Shown one piece after another: positions 42,086 through 50,489 of a stretch of DNA of 64,000 nt. The notes under the pieces were generated by a model that was given only the letters and a program-made list of their open reading frames with translations, had not been told where the DNA came from and made no database searches. Source of the stretch: Physcia stellaris (taxonomy: Eukaryota; Ascomycota; Lecanoromycetes; Caliciales; Physciaceae); the NCBI GenBank assembly GCA_018902385.1, contig JABSSW010000062.1, forward strand, positions 1-64,000. The letters run 5' to 3'. How positions within the stretch are numbered: position 1 is the stretch's first letter; each line of letters opens with the position of its first letter. Position numbers and translations under genes: made by a program.

Positions 42086-43018
42086 TTTCATTGACATCAA
42101 TTTTGAAATAATATCGAAAGTTTCAATTATCACTTCAATTTTATTAAATTTTTCAAAACGTGACGTCAAGATTTGACACGATGAATTAATTACATCAATC
42201 ACACATGTTAATCACGTTAAAAATTATTTTCAATATCGAACAAAATTACACGATATCGTTCGAAAGATTACACGTCGTCGACGTGAAAATGAAACACGTC
42301 GTTACAACAAAAAAATTAAAAAAATAATTCATCAAATAAACAGTTTGATCATGTTATATCAAAAATTTTTTGACAAATTACAATCTCGTTGACGCGAATC
42401 ATTTCGAATTATCGATTATGAAAATATTCATGAATTTTCGTTCACATTACGTCAATCAATTACAAAGCGTGACATACGTGATACATTTCATGAAAATCAT
42501 TTAAAGACGTTTATATCGCGAATTGACTATTTATCGAACAGCATTTTTGATCAATATGAATCGAATCAAATTATACGTCGATCACGTAAACAGCGACGCA
42601 AGATTTAAAAAGAAAAAAATAAATGAATGATGTTAAAAGTTAATCGTAAAAGTCAACAGAAATAATTAGCATGAAATAATTAACATGCTAAACAAATTGT
42701 TTGATTTGATATATTATTCGAACAAAAATTATATCACAAATTAAATGTTTTGATCGTTGAAACTTTTGCTTGTTATATGAAAATAAAAAAAAAAAAACAT
42801 TAAATTAGTGTGAATTAATCATTCATCGTGTACTTAATCGATCGTTCGATTTCGTAAATTTTCTTATGCATTTTTTATTTACAAAATCATTTGTTTGTTT
42901 TGCATTTATTCTATTTTAGAATGTTGTACGAGTACTTTTTTTATTTTTCTTTGAAAACGATTTTGATACAAAACTGATTATTTCGACATTCATTTAATTT
43001 TTTTCTCTGTTCTTGCCG
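42086..43018. other. Moderately mutated stretch, 3' flank of the RTA1-like gene
   Basis: 42,330-42,510 repeats sequence found after the LTR at 34,586. On the plus strand 42,500-42,609 reads FISRIDYLSNSIFDQYESNQ and ends ...RRKI stop, a plausible but unidentified C-terminus. From about 42,840 CT, AG, CC and GG reappear, meaning the sequence is single-copy and was largely spared. Confidence 0.5.
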
Positions 43019-43186
43019 CTATGTCATCTTTGATTGTACGTATGCTTGGAATGCTTGATATAATTTCTCATCAATTGGCATCAAACCTCTCGTGCAACTT
43101 TTCGTCTTTTTTGTAACGATATTATGAATAACATCATTGTATTTATTAGTCGTTTCGTGATACATCGAACGTTTTTTTTTTTTTGA
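43019..43186 (-). pseudogene. RTA1-like gene, C-terminal tail (cut off by insertion)
   Basis: Minus-strand frame SKKKKRSMYHETTNKYND...RGLMPIDEKLYQAF ending at a stop at 43,019. It is the only frame left of 45,500 that contains Gly and Pro, so it is host single-copy sequence and not a mutated repeat. It is in phase with the RTA1-like fragment at 49,342-49,674 when the element 43,192-49,341 and one 5-bp duplication are disregarded. The lysine-rich, hydrophilic composition fits the cytoplasmic tail of an RTA1-family membrane protein. The tail sequence itself matches nothing I recognise. Confidence 0.6.
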
Positions 43187-43191
43187 AATCT

Positions 43192-43318
43192 TGTTAAAAT
43201 CGATATCTTCAGAATCTTGATATACGTGACTAGAACAATAGATCAAATAAGTCACGATCGCATGTAATTAGAATTTACACATTTACATCAATGAAATAAT
43301 ACGATTCAAACTTCAACA
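43192..43318 (+). repeat. Left LTR of the Copia-type element
   Basis: 127 bp. It differs from the right LTR mainly by T for C before C or T and A for G after A or G (for example GAATTTACAC against GAACCTACAC). Confidence 0.85.
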
Positions 43319-43675
43319 AATTATGATGTTCGCGCACGCAAAAATTGCACATTAATCAATCTTATTACATTATATTGTGTTCGTGATAGTCACGTCAACG
43401 TTGTACACGTCGTCGTCGTCGTCGCAATGACAAAAATCAAAACGATAAACATAAATGATCACAAAATTCGTTTATTCATCGAAAACAATTACAATGATTG
43501 ATTGATAAATATACGAGTCATATTACGTTCACGAAAGTTTTGAAAATACGCAATCGAATTTTATACGTTTATTTTCAATTCAATAAATTTCAAGAAATTC
43601 ATCGAGTTGAAAATAATCAACGTCAAAATCGAAAAAATTGAATGAAAAAACAAAATCGAAAAAACGATCGATTAC

Positions 43676-44176
43676 ATGACGTTTACAATAAACACAAAAA
43701 TGAAAAACAAATTCAAAAACGAACATTTCAACAACAATTATAAAATATTATTGAAAATAAAAAAAAAATTGAAATTCATCGACGATGCACAATTCATGAA
43801 ATTCACAAAAAAATATTATTCGTTGAATATCAAGAATTTCAAAAATATGTCAAAATTTTTGAACAAAATCAAAAAACTGAAAAAACAAATTGATGTTACA
43901 AAAATCAATTTCATTGTCGATAAACGAACAATTATTTGTTTCATGATGAAATTAACACATGATCGAAAATATCGTTCGTTGATACAAATTTGAATCGTCA
44001 TGTCGAATTTCACGAACGAAAAAACGAAAATCATGTTTATGAAAAAATATCGTCAACAAAAACACGTGAAAAAGAACATCGATGCGATCAAAACAACGAA
44101 ATCGAACAACAAAAAAAATTCAAAATTTGCATGTAAGAATTGCGATAAATCACATTCAAATTTATGTTGAAATATT
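43676..44176 (+). pseudogene. Copia-type gag with zinc knuckle (decayed)
   Basis: Plus-strand frame 43,676-43,993 contains FMKFTKKYYSLNIKNFKNMS, FLNKIKKLKKQID and MMKLTHDRKYRSLIQI. This is the layout of fungal Ty1/Copia gag (UBN2-like: ...W..L...Y........L...L..LK......V.......L...L P..Y..L). After a TGA where Trp is expected it continues to a knuckle at about 44,125-44,170, CKNCDKSHSNLC (C-x2-C-x3-H-x3-C). In the element this protein would form the particle and bind RNA. No protease or pol follows before the nested insertion. Confidence 0.7.
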
Positions 44177-44466
44177 CATTCAAAATCGATTTTCGAATGA
44201 TTAAAAAAAAAAAAAAAAAAACGCAACGTAATAAAATCAACACATTGAATGACAAAATCAAAAAAAATTAAATTTCACACATTGATTTACATTTTCGAAT
44301 TCGATATCGATAAAAATTATACAAATTCAGCAAATGAAAATATCGATTGTCGATTTCGTTAACGAAAACAACAAAAAATTTCCAAATTTAAAAAATTTGA
44401 TTGTTTCGAAACATTGATTTCAATTTTACATGTAACGAAAATCAAAATTTTCATCAACGTATCGAA

Positions 44467-44650
44467 TGTGACGAACGTATTATGTGTTAAAATTTTGATA
44501 AATATTTGAATTTTTATTTTATCACATCGAAATTCGAATTCGAATTTCGTTTATGATCAAATTATTTACATATAATTTGTCAAATTCTCATAGTTAATTT
44601 TGCAATTTAAAATTTTGTTGTTTACTCATATCATTGCATAACATCTTACA
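44467..44650 (+). repeat. 5' LTR of copy B
   Basis: 184 bp, preceded by TCGAA. It carries most of the mutations that distinguish the two LTRs. Confidence 0.9.
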
Positions 44651-45705
44651 TTATTTTAGATTTTTATCAAACTTATCAGAAGTATGTTTTCGTACATGTC
44701 TCAATCATAATTTGAAAACAGACAGTTGAAAAAAGCATTGCGTATTTCGCAACAAAATTTTGTCGATCAAATTTTAATTTCTAAATCATCAATCAACGAA
44801 TTTCGATTTTTTTTTTTCTACACGTTTATTCAAATCTATACAACTTATTTACATTCTCGTCGAGATACGCGAATTTTAAATAAAATTTCATTTCACTTCA
44901 TTACGTCATCGAAAAACGACTGTATCAGAAATTTTGTTACAGCATCAAATTTCTGTTCAATATCGAAATCATTCTGTCTGTTCGAAAATATTTCAAAATT
45001 CTACTCAATTATTTAGCGAATCGATTATTCTTTTTTGTTTTCACGATGCATTGTTCACATTGTGACGACGAACTTTCAAAAACGTTTACAATTCGCAAAC
45101 ATTATTAACAAGCCGACATTTGTTCTGAGACTATTCGACATCGAATTGCACATTACGATGCTATTCATCATTGCTTTTTAGAAATCAAATTGATCAGACG
45201 AGAAAAGCAAAAAAAGTCGCAATGATCAGACAAGAAAAACAAAAAAAGCGAAAACAAATCGAATTGATCGAGCAAAAAGTTGCAAAGCAAACAAAAATTA
45301 AAATCATTAAAATCGCAAAATCAACATCAAGTTTTTCAAATATCGATATATTCGATTCAACATTCATATGTGATATTTTGAAATTTGATTTATACAACAA
45401 AATGATAAACTTTTTGCAACATTTTCAGCAAATTCAATATCAATATCGAAAGTCAAAAGTGTTCGATTTATTGTTCAAATGTTTTCGAAATTTTGCATTC
45501 GCATGATTTAATAATCAATCAAATTTCATCATTATACAGAATTTCGACAAAGATTTAACATGTGCATTTCTTATTGATTCGTTCGAATTTATATCGATAT
45601 CATCTATTTCATCACACGTTTCACATTTTTCGACTCAGTATCATTCGTGCGTTGAATGTTTTGCTTCAATTCTCGTCAATGATTCGACTTCTAAAACATA
45701 TCAAA

Positions 45706-45898
45706 TGTCAGGGACCGTGCCTGGCTAAGAGGTAAACAGGTAGCAAAACGAGAATATTTGATCTAGGGAGCAAATATGTACAAGACGGCCGAAATGCCTG
45801 AAGTAAATTGTGCGCCAAGCCCAGATCACGCTAATCCCCATAAGGACTCCCGCTGATAAGATAAGGCTTCAACCGAGATCTCAGGCATGCTCGTAACA
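45706..45898 (-). repeat. LTR of the innermost element (3' LTR if sense is minus)
   Basis: 193 bp, about 90% identical to its partner. 15 of the 18 substitutions are CpY/TpY (RpG/RpA) transitions. Confidence 0.95.
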
Positions 45899-46539
45899 CT
45901 ATCCCCCGTCTCCTCCAAGCTTCGTCCCGAAACGAATAAACCACTTCTCCTACCGATCGGCATTGCGAAAAAATCCATTGGCGGTGACCCAGGTACCTGC
46001 CTGACCATGACTGACGCTGGAAATGCCAAAGCAGATGCGGTAGACGTGGAGAGATAAATCCGAAAGCAGAAAATGTGCGAGAAGGAGGAAGATAGATATA
46101 TGCGGCGAAAATGAGGACCTTGTTGAGAACCTTGTTGAAAACCTTGTTGAGGACCTTGACCTCGATCGATGCGGGAGATACCTGCAAATTAGTATGGTGA
46201 AACGGCCGATTTCTCGAGCAAAACAGAAGCAAAAGCAAAACGGTATTGATTCCGCGAACGTATGCTGTTTCAAACTCCTCGAATTTGGACTTTTCGAATC
46301 CTTATTAATCGGCGCGTCCTGATTGACTGCAAATCCTGAGACAGGGAATCATTGGCGGCATGAACGGCGAACAGACGGCTGCGAAAAAGGCGGGCTGAAT
46401 TGACTGCGTAACAAACCCACATTGACTGTTGTTCTCTACCTCTTCATGCCATGTCATTGCTCCCGTATCGCTGCTGTAATAGATCCACCTCCCATTGGTG
46501 TTGACTGCGGGAGGTGTAAAGAATCGAACGCATGCGCTT

Positions 46540-47270
46540 TTGGAGCCATTGTAGCGGACTCACTGAGGCCGATGTACGGGCTCGTTCATAAAACGTCATT
46601 GAAGCAGACTCACTAGCCGTTGTAGCGGACTCACTGAGTGCCGTTGAAGCAAGCAGATCGCTGAGGCAAGAGCGGAACGAAGCGGAGCGAGGATTTCTCG
46701 GCCATGCTGAAGATATAACAGGCCTAGAAACCGAAAATTTTGTTTGAGATTTTGGGTGGTTGTTTGTTGGTTTGGTGTGAGGTTGTTGTTGTGTGTGACT
46801 TCTATCCCCCTCTTTAACAAACGGTGTCCCAACGCTTCAAGGAGGTGAGTATTGTAGAGGCCGTTCTGATGTATGAACTGACTGGCTCGAGAACAAGGAG
46901 GTCGTCTATTGACTGGCTGACTGGCTCGAAAAGCAAGAAGGTCGGCTATTGACTTGTTTCGTTGACCTGGAGGTGCTCTATATAAACTCCATCCAACTCA
47001 CGGAGGTTCGTCCTGTGGCTCCGTGGCCCCCTCAGAAGACTTGGGTTGAACGCCAAGTGAACAGCATCCACCGCCCCCAAAGGAGAGACTTTCGTTTCGT
47101 GAAGATTCGTCCTGTTGCTCCACTCACGGAGATTCGACCTGTGACTCCGTGACCCCCGCAAGAGGACTTTCGTTTCGTTGACCTGAAGATGCTCTATGTA
47201 AACTCCATCCAACTCACGGAGGTTCGTCCTGTTGCTCCGTGGCCTCCCTCTAAGAGGACTTTCTGGCGGT
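46540..47270. repeat. Internal tandem repeats of the innermost element
   Basis: Three repeat sets. At 46,549-46,640 a unit around GTAGCGGACTCACTGAG occurs about three times. At 46,868-46,952 a unit around GACTGGCTCGA...AAGGTCG.CTATTGAC occurs twice. At 46,960-47,265 a unit around CTCCATCCAACTCACGGAGGTTCGTCCTGT...CTCCGTGGCC occurs two to three times. The minus-strand frame 47,491-46,946 is therefore repetitive (TNLRELDGVYIEHLQVNET twice) and is unlikely to be a real protein. Confidence 0.8.
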
Positions 47271-47575
47271 CTTATTTCGCTTACTCGCGTACCCCGACGA
47301 GCAACCTGTTTCGACAGAGCGTTTGGTCGGGTGTCAATTAGTCTCGCAGAACCCAGGACGAAAAATCGCTGTGCTGAAGACGTGAAGATGACCTCGTCAC
47401 CGTCACTGCGGTTGATAGGGAGGTTTCGTGCTGGAGGTGAAACCGTCACGAGTTGAACTGTGCTGGAGGCGAAACCGTCACAAATTGACAACGGCCTTGT
47501 TTCTTTCTACTCGTTGGCCGCCACGATAACGAGTGTGGAGTTTACATCGCCCGTCACGATGGAGATCAAATATAA

Positions 47576-47767
47576 TGTCAGAGGCCGTGCCTGGCTAGGA
47601 GGTAAACAGGTAGCATAACGAGGATATTTGATCTAGGAAGCAAATATGTACACAACGACCGAATGTCTGAAATAGGTTGTGTGTCAAGTCCAGATCACGC
47701 TAGTCCCCATAAGGACTCCCGCTGATAAGATAAGGCCTCAACCGAGATCTCAGGCATGCTCGTAACA
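47576..47767 (-). repeat. LTR of the innermost element (5' LTR if sense is minus)
   Basis: 192 bp, followed on the plus strand by the duplicated TCAAA. Confidence 0.95.
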
Positions 47768-48746
47768 TCAAACAAGTCAGTTGTTCGAAAATGACATGCA
47801 AGCATTGCGATGCAAATTTCAATTTCAAGAACAAGTTTCACGAACATATACGCGAACATCATGTTCAGAAATCGATCATTTCGTCTGTCACATCAAAGAA
47901 TTCGAATTTTCGATTTTTTACATCAAAATCTACGTACAAAATCGAGAAAAAATCAGCAATCATTTGCTCGTTTGCTTCGTTTATTTCGCTTGTTTCGTTT
48001 GTTTCGTCGATTTTCTTTGCAACATTTACATCGATATTTGAATCAATATCATCAAAATGTTCGCATTTCTTTATTGCGACATTCAATATCACATCGAAAT
48101 CGATGAAGAAATTATCAGTCAATTCATTTACATTTTCGATTTCATTTTCTCGAACATCTGTATCAAAACATCAGAAATTTTATCTCATTATCGATGATTT
48201 GATTCGCATGTTTCGTGAAAAATTTAAATCATTTGATTTACGTCAACATCAAAAGCGTCGTTTTTTTTCACGAAACTTTGACATTTTTTATCAATCACGA
48301 ATCATCGTTTACTTTTTGCTTGTTGTCAATTCGAAGACATCGATTAGTCAAAATCTGAAAAGCTCGAATTCGAAAAGTTTTTAGCAACACACGTTTGCGA
48401 AATCGATTCGTTTTGTTTCTGTTTTGTCAGAAAAATCGATTATTTCATCATACAAAAAGTCAAACATTTTTTACATTTCGTTGTCGTCAAAGTTTTCATC
48501 AAGATTCTCATTCGCATGATTTCGATTTACGTTTTCGTCTGCGTTTTCGTTTACATTTTCGTCATTTTTTCGATTTCGAATTTCAAATCACGTTTGTTGC
48601 ATTTGTTTCGATCATTTCAATTTTCGCAATGATTCGTTCAGTTATCGACGTCTTAGTCAATCATATTTCTCGAATCGTCGATCGATGAGAAAAATGAAAA
48701 AATGATTAATCGTTTCGAAACGAAGTTGAAAAAGAACGAAAAATAA

Positions 48747-48930
48747 TGTGACGAGCGTATTATGTGTTGAAATTCTGATAAATGTTTGAATTTTTATCTT
48801 ATCACATCGAAATTCGAAATCGAATTTCGCTTATAATCAAATCATTTACATATGATTTGTCAGATTTTCATAGTTAGTTTTGTAGTTTAAAATTCTGTTG
48901 TTTACTCATATCATTGCATGACATTTTACA
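48747..48930 (+). repeat. 3' LTR of copy B
   Basis: 184 bp, followed by TCGAA. The better preserved of the two LTRs. Confidence 0.9.
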
Positions 48931-49212
48931 TCGAAAATCAAAATTTTCATCAAATGAAACAGAAAATCGAAATCAAAATCTCGTAAAAATAATACAACAA
49001 GAAAAATTCAAAATTTCAACGAATTGAACAGAAAATCGAAATTCAAAATTTCGTACAACGTAACAAAAAATTGAAATCAAAATCTCAACGAAACGACACA
49101 AAATCGAAATCAAAAATTTCACATATAAATGAAAATTCAACATCATGACGTCACACGATATAAAAAACGAATAAATAAAATCAGATTTCAAAATCTCAAA
49201 TGCAAAAAAAAA

Positions 49213-49341
49213 TGTTAAAATCGATATGTCTCAGAGCCTTGACAACACGTGACTAGGGCAATAAGTCAAATAAGTCACGATCGCACGTAACTAGAACCTA
49301 CACATCTACATCAATGAAATAATACGATTCAGACTCCAACA
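49213..49341 (+). repeat. Right LTR of the Copia-type element; edge of the AT-rich block
   Basis: 129 bp, TGTTAAAATCGATATGTCTCAG...CTCCAACA. Directly after it the sequence becomes GC-balanced gene sequence. Confidence 0.85.
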
Positions 49342-49674
49342 GACCTGCTCCGTCACGCCTCCGTTTACTGGAACCATGTGTAGGAACCAAGCAGGGTGTA
49401 CAAGATTGAAGACCGCCGCAGCAAGCACCATCAACACTCCATCGAGTACATCAAAATATACCTCCTGTGTGATCAAATATCCTCTCCAACCCTGTGAAAG
49501 CTCGACAGCACGGTAGAAGTTCCTGATGATAATAATGATACATGCCGCCGAAAAGCTGGTGGTAGCAACAAATGCATCTTCCCAGTACGGGAAGCGGCGC
49601 AAGCTTTCCATATCATCCAAAGGATCAGGACAACAAAGACACACATCGAGACTAAGTGTATAATGATACCCCAT
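49342..49674 (-). pseudogene. RTA1-like membrane protein, last transmembrane part
   Basis: Minus-strand frame with YWEDAFVATTSFSAACIIIII, RNFYRAVELSQGWRGYLITQEVYF, DVLDGVLMVLAAAVFNLVHPAWFL. This is the characteristic end of RTA1-family seven-helix proteins (R..YR..E...G..GYL...E...Y..D..LM......N..HP), which are linked to lipid translocation and stress or drug resistance in fungi. Only the last two helices are present. Going upstream the RTA1 frame ends near 49,674, and the earlier five helices were not found, so the gene is 5'-truncated as well as split. The frame runs in phase through the insertion point at 49,342 into the tail at 43,186-43,019. The gene is inactive. Confidence 0.75.
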
Positions 49675-50489
49675 TATTGTAGAGGCCGTTGAAGAATTAG
49701 AGTGCTCAATACTTGACCATTTTGAAGCCTGACGCTTATCTAGTAGTGGGGTTGGTCCTGGGACTGACTATGCAACTCACCAGAACGCAACCGATGCTAA
49801 TTGTCCAATTTCCCATCGCTGCGACTGCGTATCTTGCATTTACGGCGAGGAAGAACATGCAATTGACCTCGGCACCTTCCCCTTTCTTCTATAGCTGCAC
49901 TCGCAAGTTGTTTTATAATGGACTGGCGATCAAGGGATACGCCTCATTCGAGTAGAATTAGCGCGGGGTCGAGCTATTGGTCGGAAGCGAGGCTCCCCGT
50001 TTGGCCACCCGAATAAGTATTTGTATATACGTATTCCTTTCCTTCAATGTTTTCTTACTTCATTGCCTCTTGCAAAGTTTGGTGACTCCTTCTTGGCCGA
50101 TTTTTTGCTTGAAGTAGGAAGTCTCGTCGTGGTCTATTTAGTATTGAAATTTCTCACCATTGGCATTCCTTTGACGAACTCAGGTCCAGTCATGGCGGCG
50201 CTGGAACGAAGAGGCGCCTTGCGACAGCATGCCTTGAATGTGCGCAGCTCTATCTATCTGAAGTTAACGGAGACCTGGCCACCGATCAACGACTCTCGTC
50301 ATGTCATCATTTGACTTGAATTGAGGGGAGCACCTGCTAGCCAGATAAAGCACATCTTGCCAGCGCCGAACGATGCATCCTGAACCTCAGCCGCCTCTAC
50401 CACAGATATTCCTGCCAAATCCAGATAGGCCATCTCAGCTCGGTCGAAGACAATCAATCTTATTTGAAGGACCTCCACTTGATATCATA
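49675..50489. other. GC-balanced stretch, no confident gene
   Basis: Plus-strand frames 49,713-49,955 and 50,021-50,314 are open and contain hydrophobic stretches, but match nothing I know. The 15-mer ATTGTAGAGGCCGTT at 49,677-49,691 also occurs at 46,853-46,867 inside the innermost LTR element, so an old fragment of that family may mark the point where the RTA1-like gene was truncated. Confidence 0.4.

Larger units (their letters stand above)
45706..47767 (-). mobile_element. Short LTR element without coding capacity (TRIM-like), innermost of the nest
   Basis: 2,062 bp, normal GC, with LTRs of 193 bp (45,706-45,898) and 192 bp (47,576-47,767) and a perfect 5-bp duplication TCAAA (45,701-45,705 and 47,768-47,772). 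On the minus strand the LTR starts TGTTACGAGCATGCC and ends CCCTGACA or CTCTGACA. A purine-rich tract (GGAGGAGACGGGGGATAG, 45,916-45,899 on the minus strand) touches the LTR at 45,898, as a polypurine tract should, so the sense strand is probably minus. No gag or pol is present. The interior is tandem repeats. It needs proteins from another element. The LTRs differ at 18 positions plus one indel. Confidence 0.9.
45046..48690 (+). pseudogene. Gag-like zinc-finger protein gene of element B, split by an insertion
   Basis: Plus strand, starting at ATG 45,046: MHCSHCDDEL...IRKHY (a Cys-x2-Cys...His start), then a charged helical, coiled-coil-like stretch (45,171-45,290, many K/E/Q), then DSTFICDILKFDLYNKMINF...FLQHFQQIQ...FDLLFKCF (45,340-45,500), which resembles a fungal retroelement gag core. 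An in-frame TGA at 45,504 sits where Trp is expected. CVEC at about 45,655 begins a C2H2-like finger that is cut by the element at 45,706-47,767. Past the insertion, a second finger lies at 47,794-47,860 (CKHCDANFNFKNKFHEHIREHH), then Ser/Thr/Phe-rich sequence and a Lys/Arg-rich region to 48,384 and beyond. At least two frameshifts are present. The same gene is recognisable in C1 and C2. Its role as a gag-like RNA-binding protein is inferred. Confidence 0.65.
44467..48930 (+). mobile_element. Zinc-finger gag-only LTR element (copy B), nested in the Copia-type element
   Basis: 184-bp LTRs (44,467-44,650 and 48,747-48,930), TGTGACGA...TTACA, flanked by a perfect 5-bp duplication TCGAA (44,462-44,466 and 48,931-48,935). 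Without the short LTR element inside it, it is about 2.4 kb. Its interior carries one decayed gag-like gene and no pol. The LTR belongs to the same family as 34,586 and 41,872, which flank Gypsy A in the opposite orientation, so B may be a non-autonomous partner of that Gypsy family. Damage is intermediate: CC/GG are almost gone, while CT/AG are partly kept. The two LTRs differ at 18 positions by my count (10 CpY-type, 7 CpA-type, 1 transversion). Confidence 0.9.
1..49341. other. AT-rich, CpY-hypermutated repeat block
   Basis: The whole stretch is very AT-rich except for 45,706-47,767 (a young insertion) and a mild stretch at about 42,600-43,190. The dinucleotides CC, CT, GG and AG are nearly absent, while CA, TG and CG (often in TCGA) are abundant. 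Translations in any frame lack Gly, Pro and Trp because GGN, CCN and TGG need GG or CC. All recognisable content is transposon remnants with RIP-like damage. Classical RIP in Neurospora targets CpA; the preference here is CpC/CpT first and CpA second. The block ends exactly at the outer LTR edge at 49,341. The left end lies outside the window. Confidence 0.9.
43192..49341 (+). mobile_element. Copia-type gag-only LTR element, host of the nest
   Basis: Outer shell of the nest. LTRs of about 127-129 bp (43,192-43,318 and 49,213-49,341) start TGTTAAAATCGATA and end CAACA. The flanks are AATCT (43,187-43,191) and GACCT (49,342-49,346), which become one 5-bp duplication if the left copy suffered two CpY-type transitions. 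Without the nested element (44,467-48,930 plus its duplicated 5 bp) it is only about 1.68 kb. It encodes a Copia gag but no visible integrase or reverse transcriptase, so it is a non-autonomous or internally deleted copy. Left of the nested element it is strongly mutated. The right LTR keeps more CC, CT and AG. Confidence 0.8.

Noticed and set aside
1-45700. The AT-rich block as inserted mitochondrial DNA or contamination from an AT-rich organism
   Set aside because: Nuclear transposon domains, LTRs and 5-bp target duplications are present, CpG is abundant, and the host RTA1-like gene continues on both sides of the nest.
46946-47491. A 181-codon minus-strand frame in the innermost LTR element as a gene
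   Set aside because: It is made of the element's tandem repeats (a 19-residue string occurs twice) and overlaps frames on the other strand; no domain.
45706-47767. Reading the innermost element as a DNA transposon
   Set aside because: Its ends are direct 193-bp repeats with TG...CA termini and a 5-bp duplication, which defines an LTR element.
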